Of a stretch of 64,000 bases of DNA, positions 42,042 to 50,995 are shown piece after piece (the stretch's first letter is position 1; each line of letters starts with the position of its first letter). The notes under the pieces were generated by a model. It was given only the letters and a program-made list of their open reading frames with translations, did no database searches and was not told the origin of the DNA. The DNA is from Prevotellaceae bacterium UBA4361 (GTDB lineage: Bacteria > Bacteroidota > Bacteroidia > Bacteroidales > Bacteroidaceae). The DNA lies in contig DGSN01000062.1 in NCBI GenBank assembly GCA_002393575.1, positions 67,624 to 131,623 of the forward strand. The letters are read 5' to 3'. A program made the translations under genes and the position numbers.

Positions 42042-42117
42042 CAATAAATCCGAGAGAATTGGCACAAGAGTTCATCGATTTATATACGAAAGAGAAAGGA
42101 GAGACATTGATTTGTTC

Positions 42118-42125
42118 TATCTTTG
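42118..42125 (+). promoter_or_regulatory. Putative -7 box (TATCTTTG) for the DUF1294 gene
   Basis: TATCTTTG followed by a 140-base leader that consists largely of an inverted word repeat. Confidence 0.55.
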
Positions 42126-42134
42126 CAAAAAATT

Positions 42135-42243
42135 AACGTGAAGCGTGAAGTGTGGAGCGTGAAGCGAGGAGAGTGAAAAGTGAAAAGTGAAAAATTGCTA
42201 TCCAGCTCAATCGCTTCACGCTTCACACTTCACGCTTCACGTT
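42135..42243. repeat. 33-base inverted repeat of GTGAAGC words
   Basis: Arms 42135-42167 and 42211-42243 match with one mismatch. GTGAAAAGTGAAAA words and the centre GCTATCCAGCTCAA lie between. The right half plus the next 25 bases is nearly the same as the leader of the gene at 62875-63651. Confidence 0.88.
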
Positions 42244-42269
42244 GAACTTAAAAACTCAAAAACTCATCC

Positions 42270-42554
42270 ATGAACGAACAATACTTATTACATATCATTC
42301 TGATTTACCTTGCCGTCACCAACGTGGCAACTTTCTTCACATACGGCATCGACAAATGGAAGGCGAAGAAGTCGAAATGGCGCATTTCGGAACCCGCACT
42401 CTTGACCTTGGCTGTGATTGGCGGCAGCATCGGAGCTTGGTTGGGCATGAAAGTGTGGCACCACAAGACGCTGCACAAGAAATTCAAGTATGGCATTCCT
42501 GCCATCATCATCGTTCAACTCGCTTTCGCCGTTTATCTGATATGTAGATGCTAA
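42270..42554 (+). CDS. DUF1294 small membrane protein
   Basis: The 94-residue inner-membrane protein has three hydrophobic segments. It carries the DUF1294 motifs NVATFFTYGIDKWKAKKSKWRI and GGSIGAWLGMKVWHHKTLHKKFKYGIP. The family is of unknown function, sometimes fused to cold-shock domains elsewhere. The start MNEQYLLH lies directly after an inverted-repeat leader. Confidence 0.9.
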   Translation: MNEQYLLHIILIYLAVTNVATFFTYGIDKWKAKKSKWRISEPALLTLAVIGGSIGAWLGMKVWHHKTLHKKFKYGIPAIIIVQLAFAVYLICRC

Positions 42555-42595
42555 AAAACAGGTAAACGATGTGTGAACATCTCATTGTTTATTTT

Positions 42596-42603
42596 TACCT
42601 TTG
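42596..42603 (+). promoter_or_regulatory. Putative -7 box (TACCTTTG) for the gene at 42700
   Basis: TACCTTTG lies 97 bases ahead of the ATG at 42700. Confidence 0.55.
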
Positions 42604-42699
42604 CCACGCCTTAGATGAATATCAGTTGCTCTCTTTTGCAGCACGAAGGTAAGCGACTCTTCTTACATGGATATTTAGTCTATTATAAAAAACAACACA

Positions 42700-43497
42700 A
42701 TGAAAAGAACATTTATTTTCCTACTTGTCGCCATGATTCAATGGAACATGATTTCCGCACAAGTGAATCCATCGGTGGATGAGGGGTATGTTTTTACCAC
42801 CCATCTCAAATCCTATAGCCAAAAATCCCTCAAATCAAAAGCACGGTCAACAATCCCTGCTGGTCATGTGGCTATAGCAGATGAAAACAACAACCTAAAC
42901 TTCCACTTGATTGAAGCGACGGAATACATCACCCTACGGAATGGGGCGTTCCATGAATATTACCCTCCTGCACAAGATGATGTCCCAGCAGAATACATCT
43001 CAAGTGCCGCATTCAATAAGGCTGTGCGTAAGGTAAGTATCAGCAAGCAGATGCCAACAAGTTGGGAATTGGGCAAGCAGTATTCCTTTAAGCCATGTTC
43101 TCCCAACGAGTATTTCAAATCCATCACCGTGAGACCATTGCGTCTATCAGGCAATAACGTCACGCTGGTTACGATGCATGATGAGAATTTTCAGCCTACA
43201 TCCTCTGTCAACATATCGGGAGAAATCATTGTTGAGATTGCATTTGAACGCGACACCGTCTATTTATATAAAGGACAACAGATTGTGCTTGAAACAAACG
43301 GCTCGGGAGAGAACGACGATAGTTCCCTTGTGGTTGACGACAAAGGAATTACGTATTCGAAGAATGAAAAAGGCATTCGCCAGCCTTACAACAAATTGTC
43401 GTATGTCTTTGGTGAATACCCTGATTTGGATTATTTCGGTTGGATTTCTGACAAAGAAATCGTTATTGACAACATTTTGTGTGTGAAAAAAGACTGA
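42700..43497 (+). CDS. Exported protein of unknown function
   Basis: The 265-residue product has a signal peptide (MKRTFIFLLVAMIQWNMISAQ). The remainder is beta-rich, with ITVRPLRLSGNNVTLVTM and IVEIAFERDTVYLYKGQQIVLE. It has no membrane segment, no lipobox and no cysteine pair. I do not recognise the family. It stands alone with its own promoter box. Confidence 0.65.
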   Translation: MKRTFIFLLVAMIQWNMISAQVNPSVDEGYVFTTHLKSYSQKSLKSKARSTIPAGHVAIADENNNLNFHLIEATEYITLRNGAFHEYYPPAQDDVPAEYISSAAFNKAVRKVSISKQMPTSWELGKQYSFKPCSPNEYFKSITVRPLRLSGNNVTLVTMHDENFQPTSSVNISGEIIVEIAFERDTVYLYKGQQIVLETNGSGENDDSSLVVDDKGITYSKNEKGIRQPYNKLSYVFGEYPDLDYFGWISDKEIVIDNILCVKKD

Positions 43498-43623
43498 AAG
43501 AGTCTAAGGACAATTGACCAAGTTTAACGTGAAGTGTGAAGGTGTACTATACCCTTTGTACTTCTCTTCGCACTTCACTTAAAACTTATTTATGAGACTG
43601 CGCTACGGTCTTTATAATAGTGG

Positions 43624-43631
43624 TATCTTTG
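43624..43631 (+). promoter_or_regulatory. Orphan -7 box (TATCTTTG) in a gene-free gap
   Basis: The box points toward 43640-43812, where the plus strand holds no credible gene but ends in a hairpin. A small RNA is possible. Confidence 0.35.
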
Positions 43632-43648
43632 CGGATAATCTATTTACA

Positions 43649-43723
43649 TTACTTTTTTGTAATAGTTACATTCAATGGCAAAAAGCACAACACACAAAGA
43701 ATCATTGCCATTAACTTTTTCAT
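43649..43723 (-). CDS. 24-residue hydrophobic micro-protein or truncated signal sequence
   Basis: The minus strand reads MKKLMAMILCVLCFLPLNVT followed by ITKK and a stop. It is a textbook signal-peptide start but ends before any mature domain. It may be a small membrane peptide or the leftover of an exported protein. It lies about 100 bases after the stop of the zinc-ribbon gene on the same strand. Confidence 0.3.
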   Translation of the reverse strand: MKKLMAMILCVLCFLPLNVTITKK

Positions 43724-43777
43724 CGTTTGAATATAAGATAGGAAGCTATTGAAGGAAATATTTTGTATAATGGTTTT

Positions 43778-43812
43778 ATAGGTGTTCACTTGATATTGTT
43801 GCGAACACCTAT
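43778..43812. terminator. Hairpin between 43497 and the zinc-ribbon operon
   Basis: A perfect 10-base stem (ATAGGTGTTC / GAACACCTAT) with a 15-base loop sits 13 bases after the minus-strand stop at 43825. The T-run is poor. Confidence 0.5.
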
Positions 43813-43824
43813 ATTTTGAAACGC

Positions 43825-44463
43825 TTATTTCTGTTCATCCAGCTTATTTATCCATATATGATGTGCTTGAGAATCATTTTTATTCATAAAAATATTATCC
43901 ATATTCTTTTGATGCTCTTGGGTATTAAGATATGAATAACCTTTACCAATAATAAAAATTAATAATAAAACTGCAAAAAAGATCATACCCTCGCTTCGGC
44001 TCCAGTATAACATTCCATTCTTAGAACCTGTACATTGAAATACCAAGGTAAGAAGGAATGCGATGCTAAACATGGCAGAACATCCAATATTAGTCTTTTT
44101 CCGTGTTTTCATTATATCCTTAAAATAAAAAGGATCATCATCACCACATTTGGGACATGTAATTGCATCAGCACTTATTTTTTCTTTGCAAGTTTTGCAA
44201 TACAGATATGAACCATCGTTTATATCAACGTGCTGATGAGGCATATTAATATCCGAAACGTCATCCAAAAAATGAGTACGTTCATTACATAGTGGACAGA
44301 TTTCTTTATCTGCATCCACCAGCTCACCGCAAATAGGACAAGCTTTCTTCTTCTTTTCTTGTTCTACCAGTTCCAGCCACTCGCCACAATGCTTACATTT
44401 TTTAGCAACCGCGAGTATTTCTTCGCCACAATAAGGGCATCGCTTAGTTTCTTCCATAATCAT
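43825..44463 (-). CDS. Triple zinc-ribbon membrane protein
   Basis: The 212-residue protein begins with zinc ribbon RCPYCGEEILAVAKKC (C9, C12, C23, C26). A second ribbon follows (ACPICGELVDADKEICPLC) and a third (YCKTCKEKISADAITCPKC, about 87-106). Two transmembrane helices lie at about 129-148 and 157-176, with a short polar tail. The first ribbon is almost identical to that of the upstream gene, so the two probably arose by duplication or share a partner. It is last in a four-gene operon and overlaps the previous gene by 4 bases. Function unknown; cytosolic metal- or RNA-binding ribbons on a membrane anchor are what can be seen. Confidence 0.75.
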   Translation of the reverse strand: MIMEETKRCPYCGEEILAVAKKCKHCGEWLELVEQEKKKKACPICGELVDADKEICPLCNERTHFLDDVSDINMPHQHVDINDGSYLYCKTCKEKISADAITCPKCGDDDPFYFKDIMKTRKKTNIGCSAMFSIAFLLTLVFQCTGSKNGMLYWSRSEGMIFFAVLLLIFIIGKGYSYLNTQEHQKNMDNIFMNKNDSQAHHIWINKLDEQK

Positions 44464-45233
44464 TCAAATCCCATTATTTTTAATGCTTTTTTTGCCTTCT
44501 CATATCCTTGTGATGCAGAACGCCGCATCCACATCACCGCTGTTTCTCGATTCCTCTCGACTCCGACACCATCCCAATAACAAAAAGCTATGTTATGTTG
44601 AGCGTATTTATTGCCCATTTCAGCAGCAGTCAAATAACAACTTGCAGCCTTAATGACATCCTTCGTACAGCCTTTTCCTTGTGCATACATGTTACCTAAT
44701 TTGTTAAGAGCAGAAGGATTTCCTGTTTTAGCAGCTTTCTCATAATAGTAGAAGGCCGTCTCATGGTTTTCTTCAACACCAATTCCCTTCTCATAATTTT
44801 CTCCAAGGATTAACAACTCTTCTGAATTATCATCTTCGGTATTGGTGTTAGTAATATTCTGACTCTGTATGTCTTCTTGCTCTGTTTGAATAGGGATTGT
44901 GTTCTCAACTTTCTGGTAATCTTCTTCAGGCACATTATTTTCAGATTCAGCAAAGTTTATAACAGGGTCGGACTTTTTAACTAAGACATCTTTGTTTGCT
45001 TTGCTCTGATGATTAGCTATATAAAGATAACTGCCAATAATGATTGCAAAAAAGATGATAGGAGTAACAATCATCCATTTCTTCAAACCAATCTTATGAG
45101 CAACCACATGACCCGACTCAATAGGCATCAATGGTTCATTTTGTTTATCAAGCCACTCGCCACAGTGCCTACACTTCTTTGCAACGGCTAAGATTTCTTC
45201 GCCACAATAAGGACATCGCATCTTCTGCTCCAT
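44460..45233 (-). CDS. Zinc-ribbon, single-TM, Sel1-repeat protein
   Basis: The 257-residue protein has an N-terminal zinc ribbon (C7, C10, C21, C24; RCPYCGEEILAVAKKC) and one transmembrane helix (about 51-72). An acidic spacer (about 80-140) and three Sel1-type repeats follow (about 145-250: GENYEKGIGVEENHETAFYYYEKAAKTGNPSALNKLG...). With the ribbon in the cytosol, the Sel1 repeats would face the periplasm and serve as a binding platform. The gene is 4 bases from the protease gene upstream and overlaps the next by 4, a tight operon. AT-rich compared with flanking regions. Confidence 0.78.
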   Translation of the reverse strand: MEQKMRCPYCGEEILAVAKKCRHCGEWLDKQNEPLMPIESGHVVAHKIGLKKWMIVTPIIFFAIIIGSYLYIANHQSKANKDVLVKKSDPVINFAESENNVPEEDYQKVENTIPIQTEQEDIQSQNITNTNTEDDNSEELLILGENYEKGIGVEENHETAFYYYEKAAKTGNPSALNKLGNMYAQGKGCTKDVIKAASCYLTAAEMGNKYAQHNIAFCYWDGVGVERNRETAVMWMRRSASQGYEKAKKALKIMGFE

Positions 45234-45237
45234 ATTA

Positions 45238-46437
45238 TTACTCCATTAAAAAGTTCTTGATTAAATTCATTGGTATGCCAAAGTTGAAGTCGTCATTGAG
45301 GGTCGCCTTTGCAAAATTCACACCTCTTAAACATCCATCTTCATCCAGCACAGGACTTCCAGAAGAGCCCTGCATAGTAGGAATACTATAAAGCAACCTT
45401 TCGCCATCTGGTAGTTGGGTTATCTTTCCACTTGTCATCTGAGCTTTAATACCGTCTCGTGTCTGAGCAAGAGCAATACCATGATTATAGCCTATCATAT
45501 AAAGTTGCTGATCCATCTTCAATTCATCTGCATCAACCACTTCCATTGGCGTTTCGCCTAAGAAAAACTGATTAAAATAATCGCCTAAAGATTTTGACTT
45601 CTTCTCCTTCTCAACCATTCCTGAAATATCAAACACATGAACATTTTCTGGCGTTTGTTTCTTCTTTAGTTGAATGATTGCCAAGTCTGCATTCTCATGC
45701 CTTGAAATCTTGCGAATGACACAAGGATTACGCTCCAGAAAATCATCAAAGTCATCAACATGAGTATTATTATAAGCTATACCCAATTTTGAATATGTCT
45801 TAACTTTAATAGCTCTTGGATTTTCATTGGCTGATATATAGTTACATAGTTCCTGCCATCCATTAAATTTTTCCTCAACAATAGCCATAACTCCGTTTAT
45901 ATGCTGAAGCAGTTCTTGATTAGACACATAGATGTTACCAAAGAAATCTTGACTATAACATTCTTCCTTCTTTTCCTCCAGTTCTGCATAAGCCCGCCTT
46001 GCCAATTCCATAGAGTCAAGGTAAGACTGACGCTCGCGACGCAAGGATGCCACAATTTTTTCTTGGGTTTCAAACTCATTCACTGAAACATCCACTACAT
46101 GCCTATTCGTCATAATGTCACCCTTGCTATCAATGAAGAAACCTGTGCCGAACATACGGTTGCAATTTTGCTTGATGAAAGCTTCATCTGTTGTTACGTT
46201 TACAATATCACCATTTTCATCAAGTCCAGTCATGTACATTGTCTGTCCTGTTGGCAGAGTCAGTGAATAATAGGATTCGTTATAGATTAACACAACACCG
46301 GATGCGCACTCCTCAAACAACTGCTCTGGAGTTTTCTTCGTGGGTTCACCCTTACATCCATACAAAAAAGACAGACAAGTAAACAAGAAAACCCAACTTC
46401 TAAAACAAATACCAAGTCTTAACATGTTAGGAATCAT
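45238..46437 (-). CDS. Lipoprotein trypsin-like serine protease with inserted helical region
   Basis: The 399-residue product has a lipobox FLYGC (C28) and is anchored in the periplasm. The chymotrypsin/HtrA-type fold carries H113 (MTNRHVV), D251 (ENADLAIIQL) and S359 (GSSGSPV) as a complete triad. Between H and D lies an unusually long insertion (about 120-225), largely helical and charged (ETQEKIVASLRRERQSYLDS), which may form a coiled coil that senses or binds a partner. No PDZ domain is present, unlike DegP. It is second in the operon. Its substrate is unknown; the neighbouring membrane proteins are candidates. Confidence 0.82.
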   Translation of the reverse strand: MIPNMLRLGICFRSWVFLFTCLSFLYGCKGEPTKKTPEQLFEECASGVVLIYNESYYSLTLPTGQTMYMTGLDENGDIVNVTTDEAFIKQNCNRMFGTGFFIDSKGDIMTNRHVVDVSVNEFETQEKIVASLRRERQSYLDSMELARRAYAELEEKKEECYSQDFFGNIYVSNQELLQHINGVMAIVEEKFNGWQELCNYISANENPRAIKVKTYSKLGIAYNNTHVDDFDDFLERNPCVIRKISRHENADLAIIQLKKKQTPENVHVFDISGMVEKEKKSKSLGDYFNQFFLGETPMEVVDADELKMDQQLYMIGYNHGIALAQTRDGIKAQMTSGKITQLPDGERLLYSIPTMQGSSGSPVLDEDGCLRGVNFAKATLNDDFNFGIPMNLIKNFLME

Positions 46438-46459
46438 TATATATTATTAGAGTACAATA

Positions 46460-47683
46460 TTATCGTTTTGTTCTTTTACCAACAGAACCTGAATTTCTAT
46501 TTCTAACAGCCTTATTTCCTTGTTGGTGGCGTAATATATATTCAAAAACTGCTGCAATCTCATTGGCCTTTTGTTCACTTTGTCCTGTTGCGATATAAAT
46601 AAGAGGTGTTCCCATATTGTCAATCTTCACATTGACTACATAGTTATGAATAGTCTTGTCTGGAATCGTATAAGAGTCAGCTCCTCCAATTCCAATGCCG
46701 AATAGAGAGAAACCAAGCCCGTAAGACGTAGTGCGGCCTGGTATAAATTTCGGATCAACAACTATCTCACAGCTAATGATATCTTTAAAATCAATGGTCT
46801 TCCCCATAAATATGAATTTTTGAGCATTTTCATAGAAACGCAACTCTTTATTTATATCAGGCGTAGTTGTTTGGTCAGCAATAACCTTAGTTGGCTCACC
46901 ATATTTTGCTCTAAGTGAATCTGATGAGTGCTCATAATACCATTGGTTCAGTTTTTTTGAGTCTTGGACAAAATGGGTGTTAAGTTCATATCGAAGGTCT
47001 GAAATAAAATTCCAAAAGTACAGATATGTAGCAACATAAGCTTTTGCATAAGTATTTTTATACGAAGAATTCTGCACAAAAGGAAACACTCTATATATTT
47101 TATCATTTAACGAGCGAACTAGTTTGTTATGACTATCGTAAGCATTGATTTTGTAACTGTTTGCCGAAAATGCAACGATTAATCGATTGTCCTCTAAAAG
47201 TTGAATTACAAGGATTGGAGAAACAGAAACCTTGAATACGTCTAAAAAAGTAGCGTGACTAGCAACATGTACACTTGTTGTAGAAGTAATTTTTTGTTCT
47301 TTTACATCTATTATTAAATTATTAGCCCAATCCTTTTTCTTAGCCCTTATCCAAGTTGAGATGTGGTTAAATAAATTATCAGGACTAAACAAAGGATTCT
47401 CAATATTGAATACTGCCTGAGTAACAAGATACTTATCCGTTGGCTGTTCTGGGTCAGAGAACAACTCTATTTTATCTTTAATGTTATTTGCGTAAACTTT
47501 ATAATCATCATTTCGAAGTGAATAAAGAAGACTTTGATATTTCTCAACCTCTGGGCATACCCATCGCATAGGTTGAACATGCCTTACTTCTTGAGAACGA
47601 CTCCCCTGAGAAGTTTGTGCAGAAATACTCACCGCAACAAATGCAAACACAATCAATGTAAGAAATCTCGCTTTCATAATCAT
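46460..47683 (-). CDS. Exported protein of unknown function, first gene of the zinc-ribbon/protease operon
   Basis: The 407-residue product has a signal peptide (MIMKARFLTLIVFAFVAVSISAQ; a second ATG at 47677 is possible). The mature protein is alpha/beta with no recognised motif. Notable are a long middle helix-rich part (about 190-260) and a glycine-rich segment (SYGLGFSLFGIGIGGADSYTIPDK, about 325-350). It also has a basic C-terminus (RNRNSGSVGKRTKR). It lies 22 bases upstream of the protease gene. A TAAATTTG box lies about 220 bases upstream (47904-47911). Confidence 0.7.
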   Translation of the reverse strand: MIMKARFLTLIVFAFVAVSISAQTSQGSRSQEVRHVQPMRWVCPEVEKYQSLLYSLRNDDYKVYANNIKDKIELFSDPEQPTDKYLVTQAVFNIENPLFSPDNLFNHISTWIRAKKKDWANNLIIDVKEQKITSTTSVHVASHATFLDVFKVSVSPILVIQLLEDNRLIVAFSANSYKINAYDSHNKLVRSLNDKIYRVFPFVQNSSYKNTYAKAYVATYLYFWNFISDLRYELNTHFVQDSKKLNQWYYEHSSDSLRAKYGEPTKVIADQTTTPDINKELRFYENAQKFIFMGKTIDFKDIISCEIVVDPKFIPGRTTSYGLGFSLFGIGIGGADSYTIPDKTIHNYVVNVKIDNMGTPLIYIATGQSEQKANEIAAVFEYILRHQQGNKAVRNRNSGSVGKRTKR

Positions 47684-47903
47684 ATTATCATTTTTATTAA
47701 ATTATTCTATTTCCTTTTTCCTATTCATGTTCACGTATCAAAAAGTCTTGCACATACCATCCGAAAGGAATGCTATAGTCATCATTCTAAAACTGATTAT
47801 TGGTGCTTTGAATTAAACATGGTATAGGACTTCTTTCTTATAAGGTGAATACATTTGACTTGTTAGATGAATATCTTACTCACTTTCGGCAATAATCATA
47901 CTG

Positions 47904-47911
47904 CAAATTTA
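47904..47911 (-). promoter_or_regulatory. Putative -7 box (TAAATTTG) for the zinc-ribbon/protease operon
   Basis: TAAATTTG on the minus strand, with a leader of about 220 bases. A perfect hairpin TTTTTCCTA/TAGGAAAAA (47939-47964) lies just upstream. Confidence 0.4.
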
Positions 47912-48182
47912 GTCTTAAAACAACACTTGTGAAACGGATTTTTCCTATAACATAGTAGGAAAAACCCTATTCATCCATCTTTTCAAATTAACGTCAAAAA
48001 ACGCGTATAGAAATATGACTATGACAATATCAAGATAATTACTTCAGTTCTGTTGAAAGATCTGATGTCGCCTTGCAGTAGTGAAATAGTGAAATGGAGA
48101 CATAGATATAAAAGGAACATAAAATGCTTTTAATGCAGCGTTTAAGGGGATTTACCGATGCACATAAAGGAACTTACAGAAG

Positions 48183-48320
48183 CATTCCTTTTGATTCAAC
48201 TAGTAACACGAGAGCTTGTTACTTAATCAGCGAGCCCTCGTTGCTGTTCAAGTGAGAGCTCGCTTGAACAACACCGAGAGCTCAGCATTTCACTTTAAGC
48301 AAAGGAATGATACTGTATAA
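48183..48320. repeat. Structured GAGAGCTCG palindromic element, copy 2
   Basis: About 130 bases related to 22380-22520, with the near-palindrome TTCAAGTGAG-AG-CTCGCTTGAA and conserved flanks (TTCAACTA upstream, AATGATACTGT downstream). It lies 3' of the GH3 gene. The rest of 47684-48397 holds a promoter box and two small hairpins but no gene. Confidence 0.75.
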
Positions 48321-48397
48321 TCAAAAAAAGAATTTTGCTTTGAAACAATGAAAAACAGAAATCACCGTTCCCTTGAACACTGCGTAATTAGAAAAAA

Positions 48398-50971
48398 TCA
48401 TTTGCGCTTCACAGAGAGAGTCTGCAAGTCGGCATCGGATGAGCTGGTACCATAAAGCAACTGGTAGTTACCAGGCATGATGCGCATGGTGTTGGTGCTT
48501 GTGTCGAAATGCTCGAAGGTGGACTCAGAAACGTCGATGGTGACGGTCTTGGTTTCGCCAGGCAGGAGATGGACACGAGCGAATCCACGAAGGGACTTCT
48601 GAGGTCCGCCGACATCGTCGAGGCAACGCACGTAGAGCTGTACCACTTCGGAACCTTCACGCTTGCCTGTGTTGGTGACTGGCAGGGTGAGCGTGTCGCG
48701 ACGCTTGTTGTACTTTGCCTTACCGAGACGGAAGGTGGTGTAGCTGAGTCCGTGGCCGAAAGCGAAGAGCGGTGTGCCCTTGAAGTAGCGATAGGTGCGG
48801 TTCTGCATGGAGTAGTCGAGGAAGTCGGGCAGGTCGTCGGTGGAACGATAGAAGGTGATTGGGAGCTTGCCCGAAGGGTTGTAGTCGCCAAAGAGCACAT
48901 CGGCAAGAGCCGTTCCTCCCGATTCGCCGCCATACCATGCCTGCACGATGGCATTGCAGTTCTGACTTTCTGGAACGAGTGCGATGGCACTACCCGAACA
49001 GTTGACATAGACCACGCGCTTGCCCATCTGATGCAGACGAGCCATCATGTCGCGCTGCACTTGTGGCAACTCGATGCTGGTGCGGTCGCCTCCCTTGAAA
49101 CCTGGGGCGTTCACCTTCATTTCTTCGCCTTCGAGACGTGGCGAGATGCCTCCCACGAACACTATTACATCGGCATCGGCACACTGCTGGAGTGTCTGCT
49201 CAATGCTGGCATCGCCGACGTGGTAGATGTCGATTTCGATGAGGGCAAGTCCTGTGGTCTGTGTGTAGTCGATTTGCACAGGATAGTCCTTTCCTGCCTC
49301 CACCTTCAGGTCGTAGGTGTATTTGCGAGGGCCGTGATTGTTCCATCGGTTGACGAGGGTGTCGCCATCGAAAATGATGCAGGCGTGTTCCTCAAAGTTC
49401 ACGTCGAGCGTGATGGTTTCGGTCTTGTCGGCATGGAAGGTGCCTTGATAGCACGCACTGAAATGCTCCAGGTTCACACCTTGTGCAAAGGCTGTGTTGC
49501 CACCATTCACCAAGGCAATCGGTGCCGTCATTCTCACTTCCGCTGCTGGTGTGCCTTCGGGCTTCTCGGTGTTCCAATACGTTGCCTTCATGCCCTGAGA
49601 ACCATCAGCCTGGCGAATGCGATTGAAACGACCTTCGAGAACGGTGTTTCGCACATAGCCACAGCCAGCCACGAACTTCACGTCCTGCGACTTCTGCTGA
49701 ATGCCTTGCAGGATAGAGACGGTGGATGTTGGCGTTCCGTTGTAGTTACCCCAGAGCATGGTGGAATCAGCTGCATTCGGTCCCATCACCACAATCTTCT
49801 GTCCCGACTTCTGAAGCGGAAGCACACCGTCGTTCTGCAAGAGCACCATCGTTTCGCGTGCCATGTCGAGTGCCAACTGCTTGTGTCCTTTCGAAGCGAT
49901 GACTGAAGGGGAGATTTTGGTCCACTCCACTTGGTCGGCTGGGTCGAAATCGCCCAGTTCGAAACGCGCTTGAAGCAAACGGCGCACACTCACGTTGATT
50001 TGCTCTTCACTAATCAGTCCAGCACGAACGGCATCGGGCAGAGAGCGATAGTCGCTACCACACTCCACATCGGTGCCGCTGATGACAGCCTTGGCTGAAG
50101 CCTCATCGCGCGTATTGACCACTTCGTGACAGCCAGGTTTCCAGAAGTCGCTGATGGCTCCGCAGTCACTCACCACCAGTCCCTTGAATCCCCACTCATC
50201 GCGGAGAATTTGCTGAAGCAGACGGTTGCTGCCACAGCAAGGGTCACCATCCCAACGCTGATAGGCACACATCACTTCTGCCACTTGTCCTTCCTGCACA
50301 AGCGACTTGAAGGCTGGCAGATAAGTTTCGTAGAGGTCGCGAGGAGAGAGGTCGGTGACATTGAACTGATGGCGGTTCCATTCAGGTCCACTATGAATGG
50401 CAAAGTGCTTGGCACAGGCAAGGAGTTTGCGATACTTGCTGTCGGAAGGTCCTTGGAGTCCGCGTACCACAGCCAATCCCATGCGAGAAGTGAGATAAGG
50501 GTCTTCACCGTAGGTTTCCTGTCCACGTCCCCAACGCGGGTCGCGGAAGATGTTGATATTCGGTGTCCAGAAAGACAGGCTCTGATACATCTTCACCACT
50601 CCGCTTTTGGTCGCCAAGGCAGCCTTGGCACGGGCTTCATCGCTCACCGCTGTATAAACCTTGTGGACAAGTGCATCATCGAAGGAAGCAGCCATGCCCA
50701 TCGTGATGGGGAACACGGTGGCATAGCCATTGCGCCCCACTCCATGCAATGCTTCGTTCCACCAGTTGAACTGAGGTATGCCCAGACGCTTGATGGCAGG
50801 AGAATCGTTGCGCATGAGCCTTGCCTTCTCTTCGAGTGTGAGACGCGAACAGAGGTCGGCAGCTCGTTCGGCAGCAGACAAGGACGCATCCTTATAGGGC
50901 TGAGCGTTTAAAGTGAAGAATGAGGAATGAAGAATGAAGAATGTAGAACAGAGGATGAATTTAAGTTTCAT
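48398..50971 (-). CDS. GH3 glycosidase with PA14-like insertion, probable beta-xylosidase
   Basis: The 857-residue exported enzyme removes terminal sugars from oligosaccharides. The N-terminal barrel carries RLTLEEKARLMRNDSPAIKRLGIP, FNWWNEALHGVGRNG, PNINIFRDPRWGRGQETYGEDP and the nucleophile D269 (GLVVSDCGAIS). The second GH3 domain is interrupted at about 460-600 by a PA14-like sandwich (MKATYWN... CIIFDGDTLVNRWNNHG). A fibronectin-like C-terminal domain (about 755-857) completes the fold. The WWNEALHGVGR block and overall pattern favour beta-xylosidase over beta-glucosidase. The signal peptide (MKLKFILCSTFFILHSSFFT) is encoded by ATTCTTCATT-type words. It lies 24 bases after the pectate lyase gene, so the two form an operon. 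Confidence 0.9.
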   Translation of the reverse strand: MKLKFILCSTFFILHSSFFTLNAQPYKDASLSAAERAADLCSRLTLEEKARLMRNDSPAIKRLGIPQFNWWNEALHGVGRNGYATVFPITMGMAASFDDALVHKVYTAVSDEARAKAALATKSGVVKMYQSLSFWTPNINIFRDPRWGRGQETYGEDPYLTSRMGLAVVRGLQGPSDSKYRKLLACAKHFAIHSGPEWNRHQFNVTDLSPRDLYETYLPAFKSLVQEGQVAEVMCAYQRWDGDPCCGSNRLLQQILRDEWGFKGLVVSDCGAISDFWKPGCHEVVNTRDEASAKAVISGTDVECGSDYRSLPDAVRAGLISEEQINVSVRRLLQARFELGDFDPADQVEWTKISPSVIASKGHKQLALDMARETMVLLQNDGVLPLQKSGQKIVVMGPNAADSTMLWGNYNGTPTSTVSILQGIQQKSQDVKFVAGCGYVRNTVLEGRFNRIRQADGSQGMKATYWNTEKPEGTPAAEVRMTAPIALVNGGNTAFAQGVNLEHFSACYQGTFHADKTETITLDVNFEEHACIIFDGDTLVNRWNNHGPRKYTYDLKVEAGKDYPVQIDYTQTTGLALIEIDIYHVGDASIEQTLQQCADADVIVFVGGISPRLEGEEMKVNAPGFKGGDRTSIELPQVQRDMMARLHQMGKRVVYVNCSGSAIALVPESQNCNAIVQAWYGGESGGTALADVLFGDYNPSGKLPITFYRSTDDLPDFLDYSMQNRTYRYFKGTPLFAFGHGLSYTTFRLGKAKYNKRRDTLTLPVTNTGKREGSEVVQLYVRCLDDVGGPQKSLRGFARVHLLPGETKTVTIDVSESTFEHFDTSTNTMRIMPGNYQLLYGTSSSDADLQTLSVKRK

Positions 50972-50995
50972 AGGTTTTGTACACTGATAAAATGA

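Noticed and set aside
48509..49906. 465-codon plus-strand frame opposite the GH3 gene
   Set aside because: Antisense to a well-supported GH3 enzyme.
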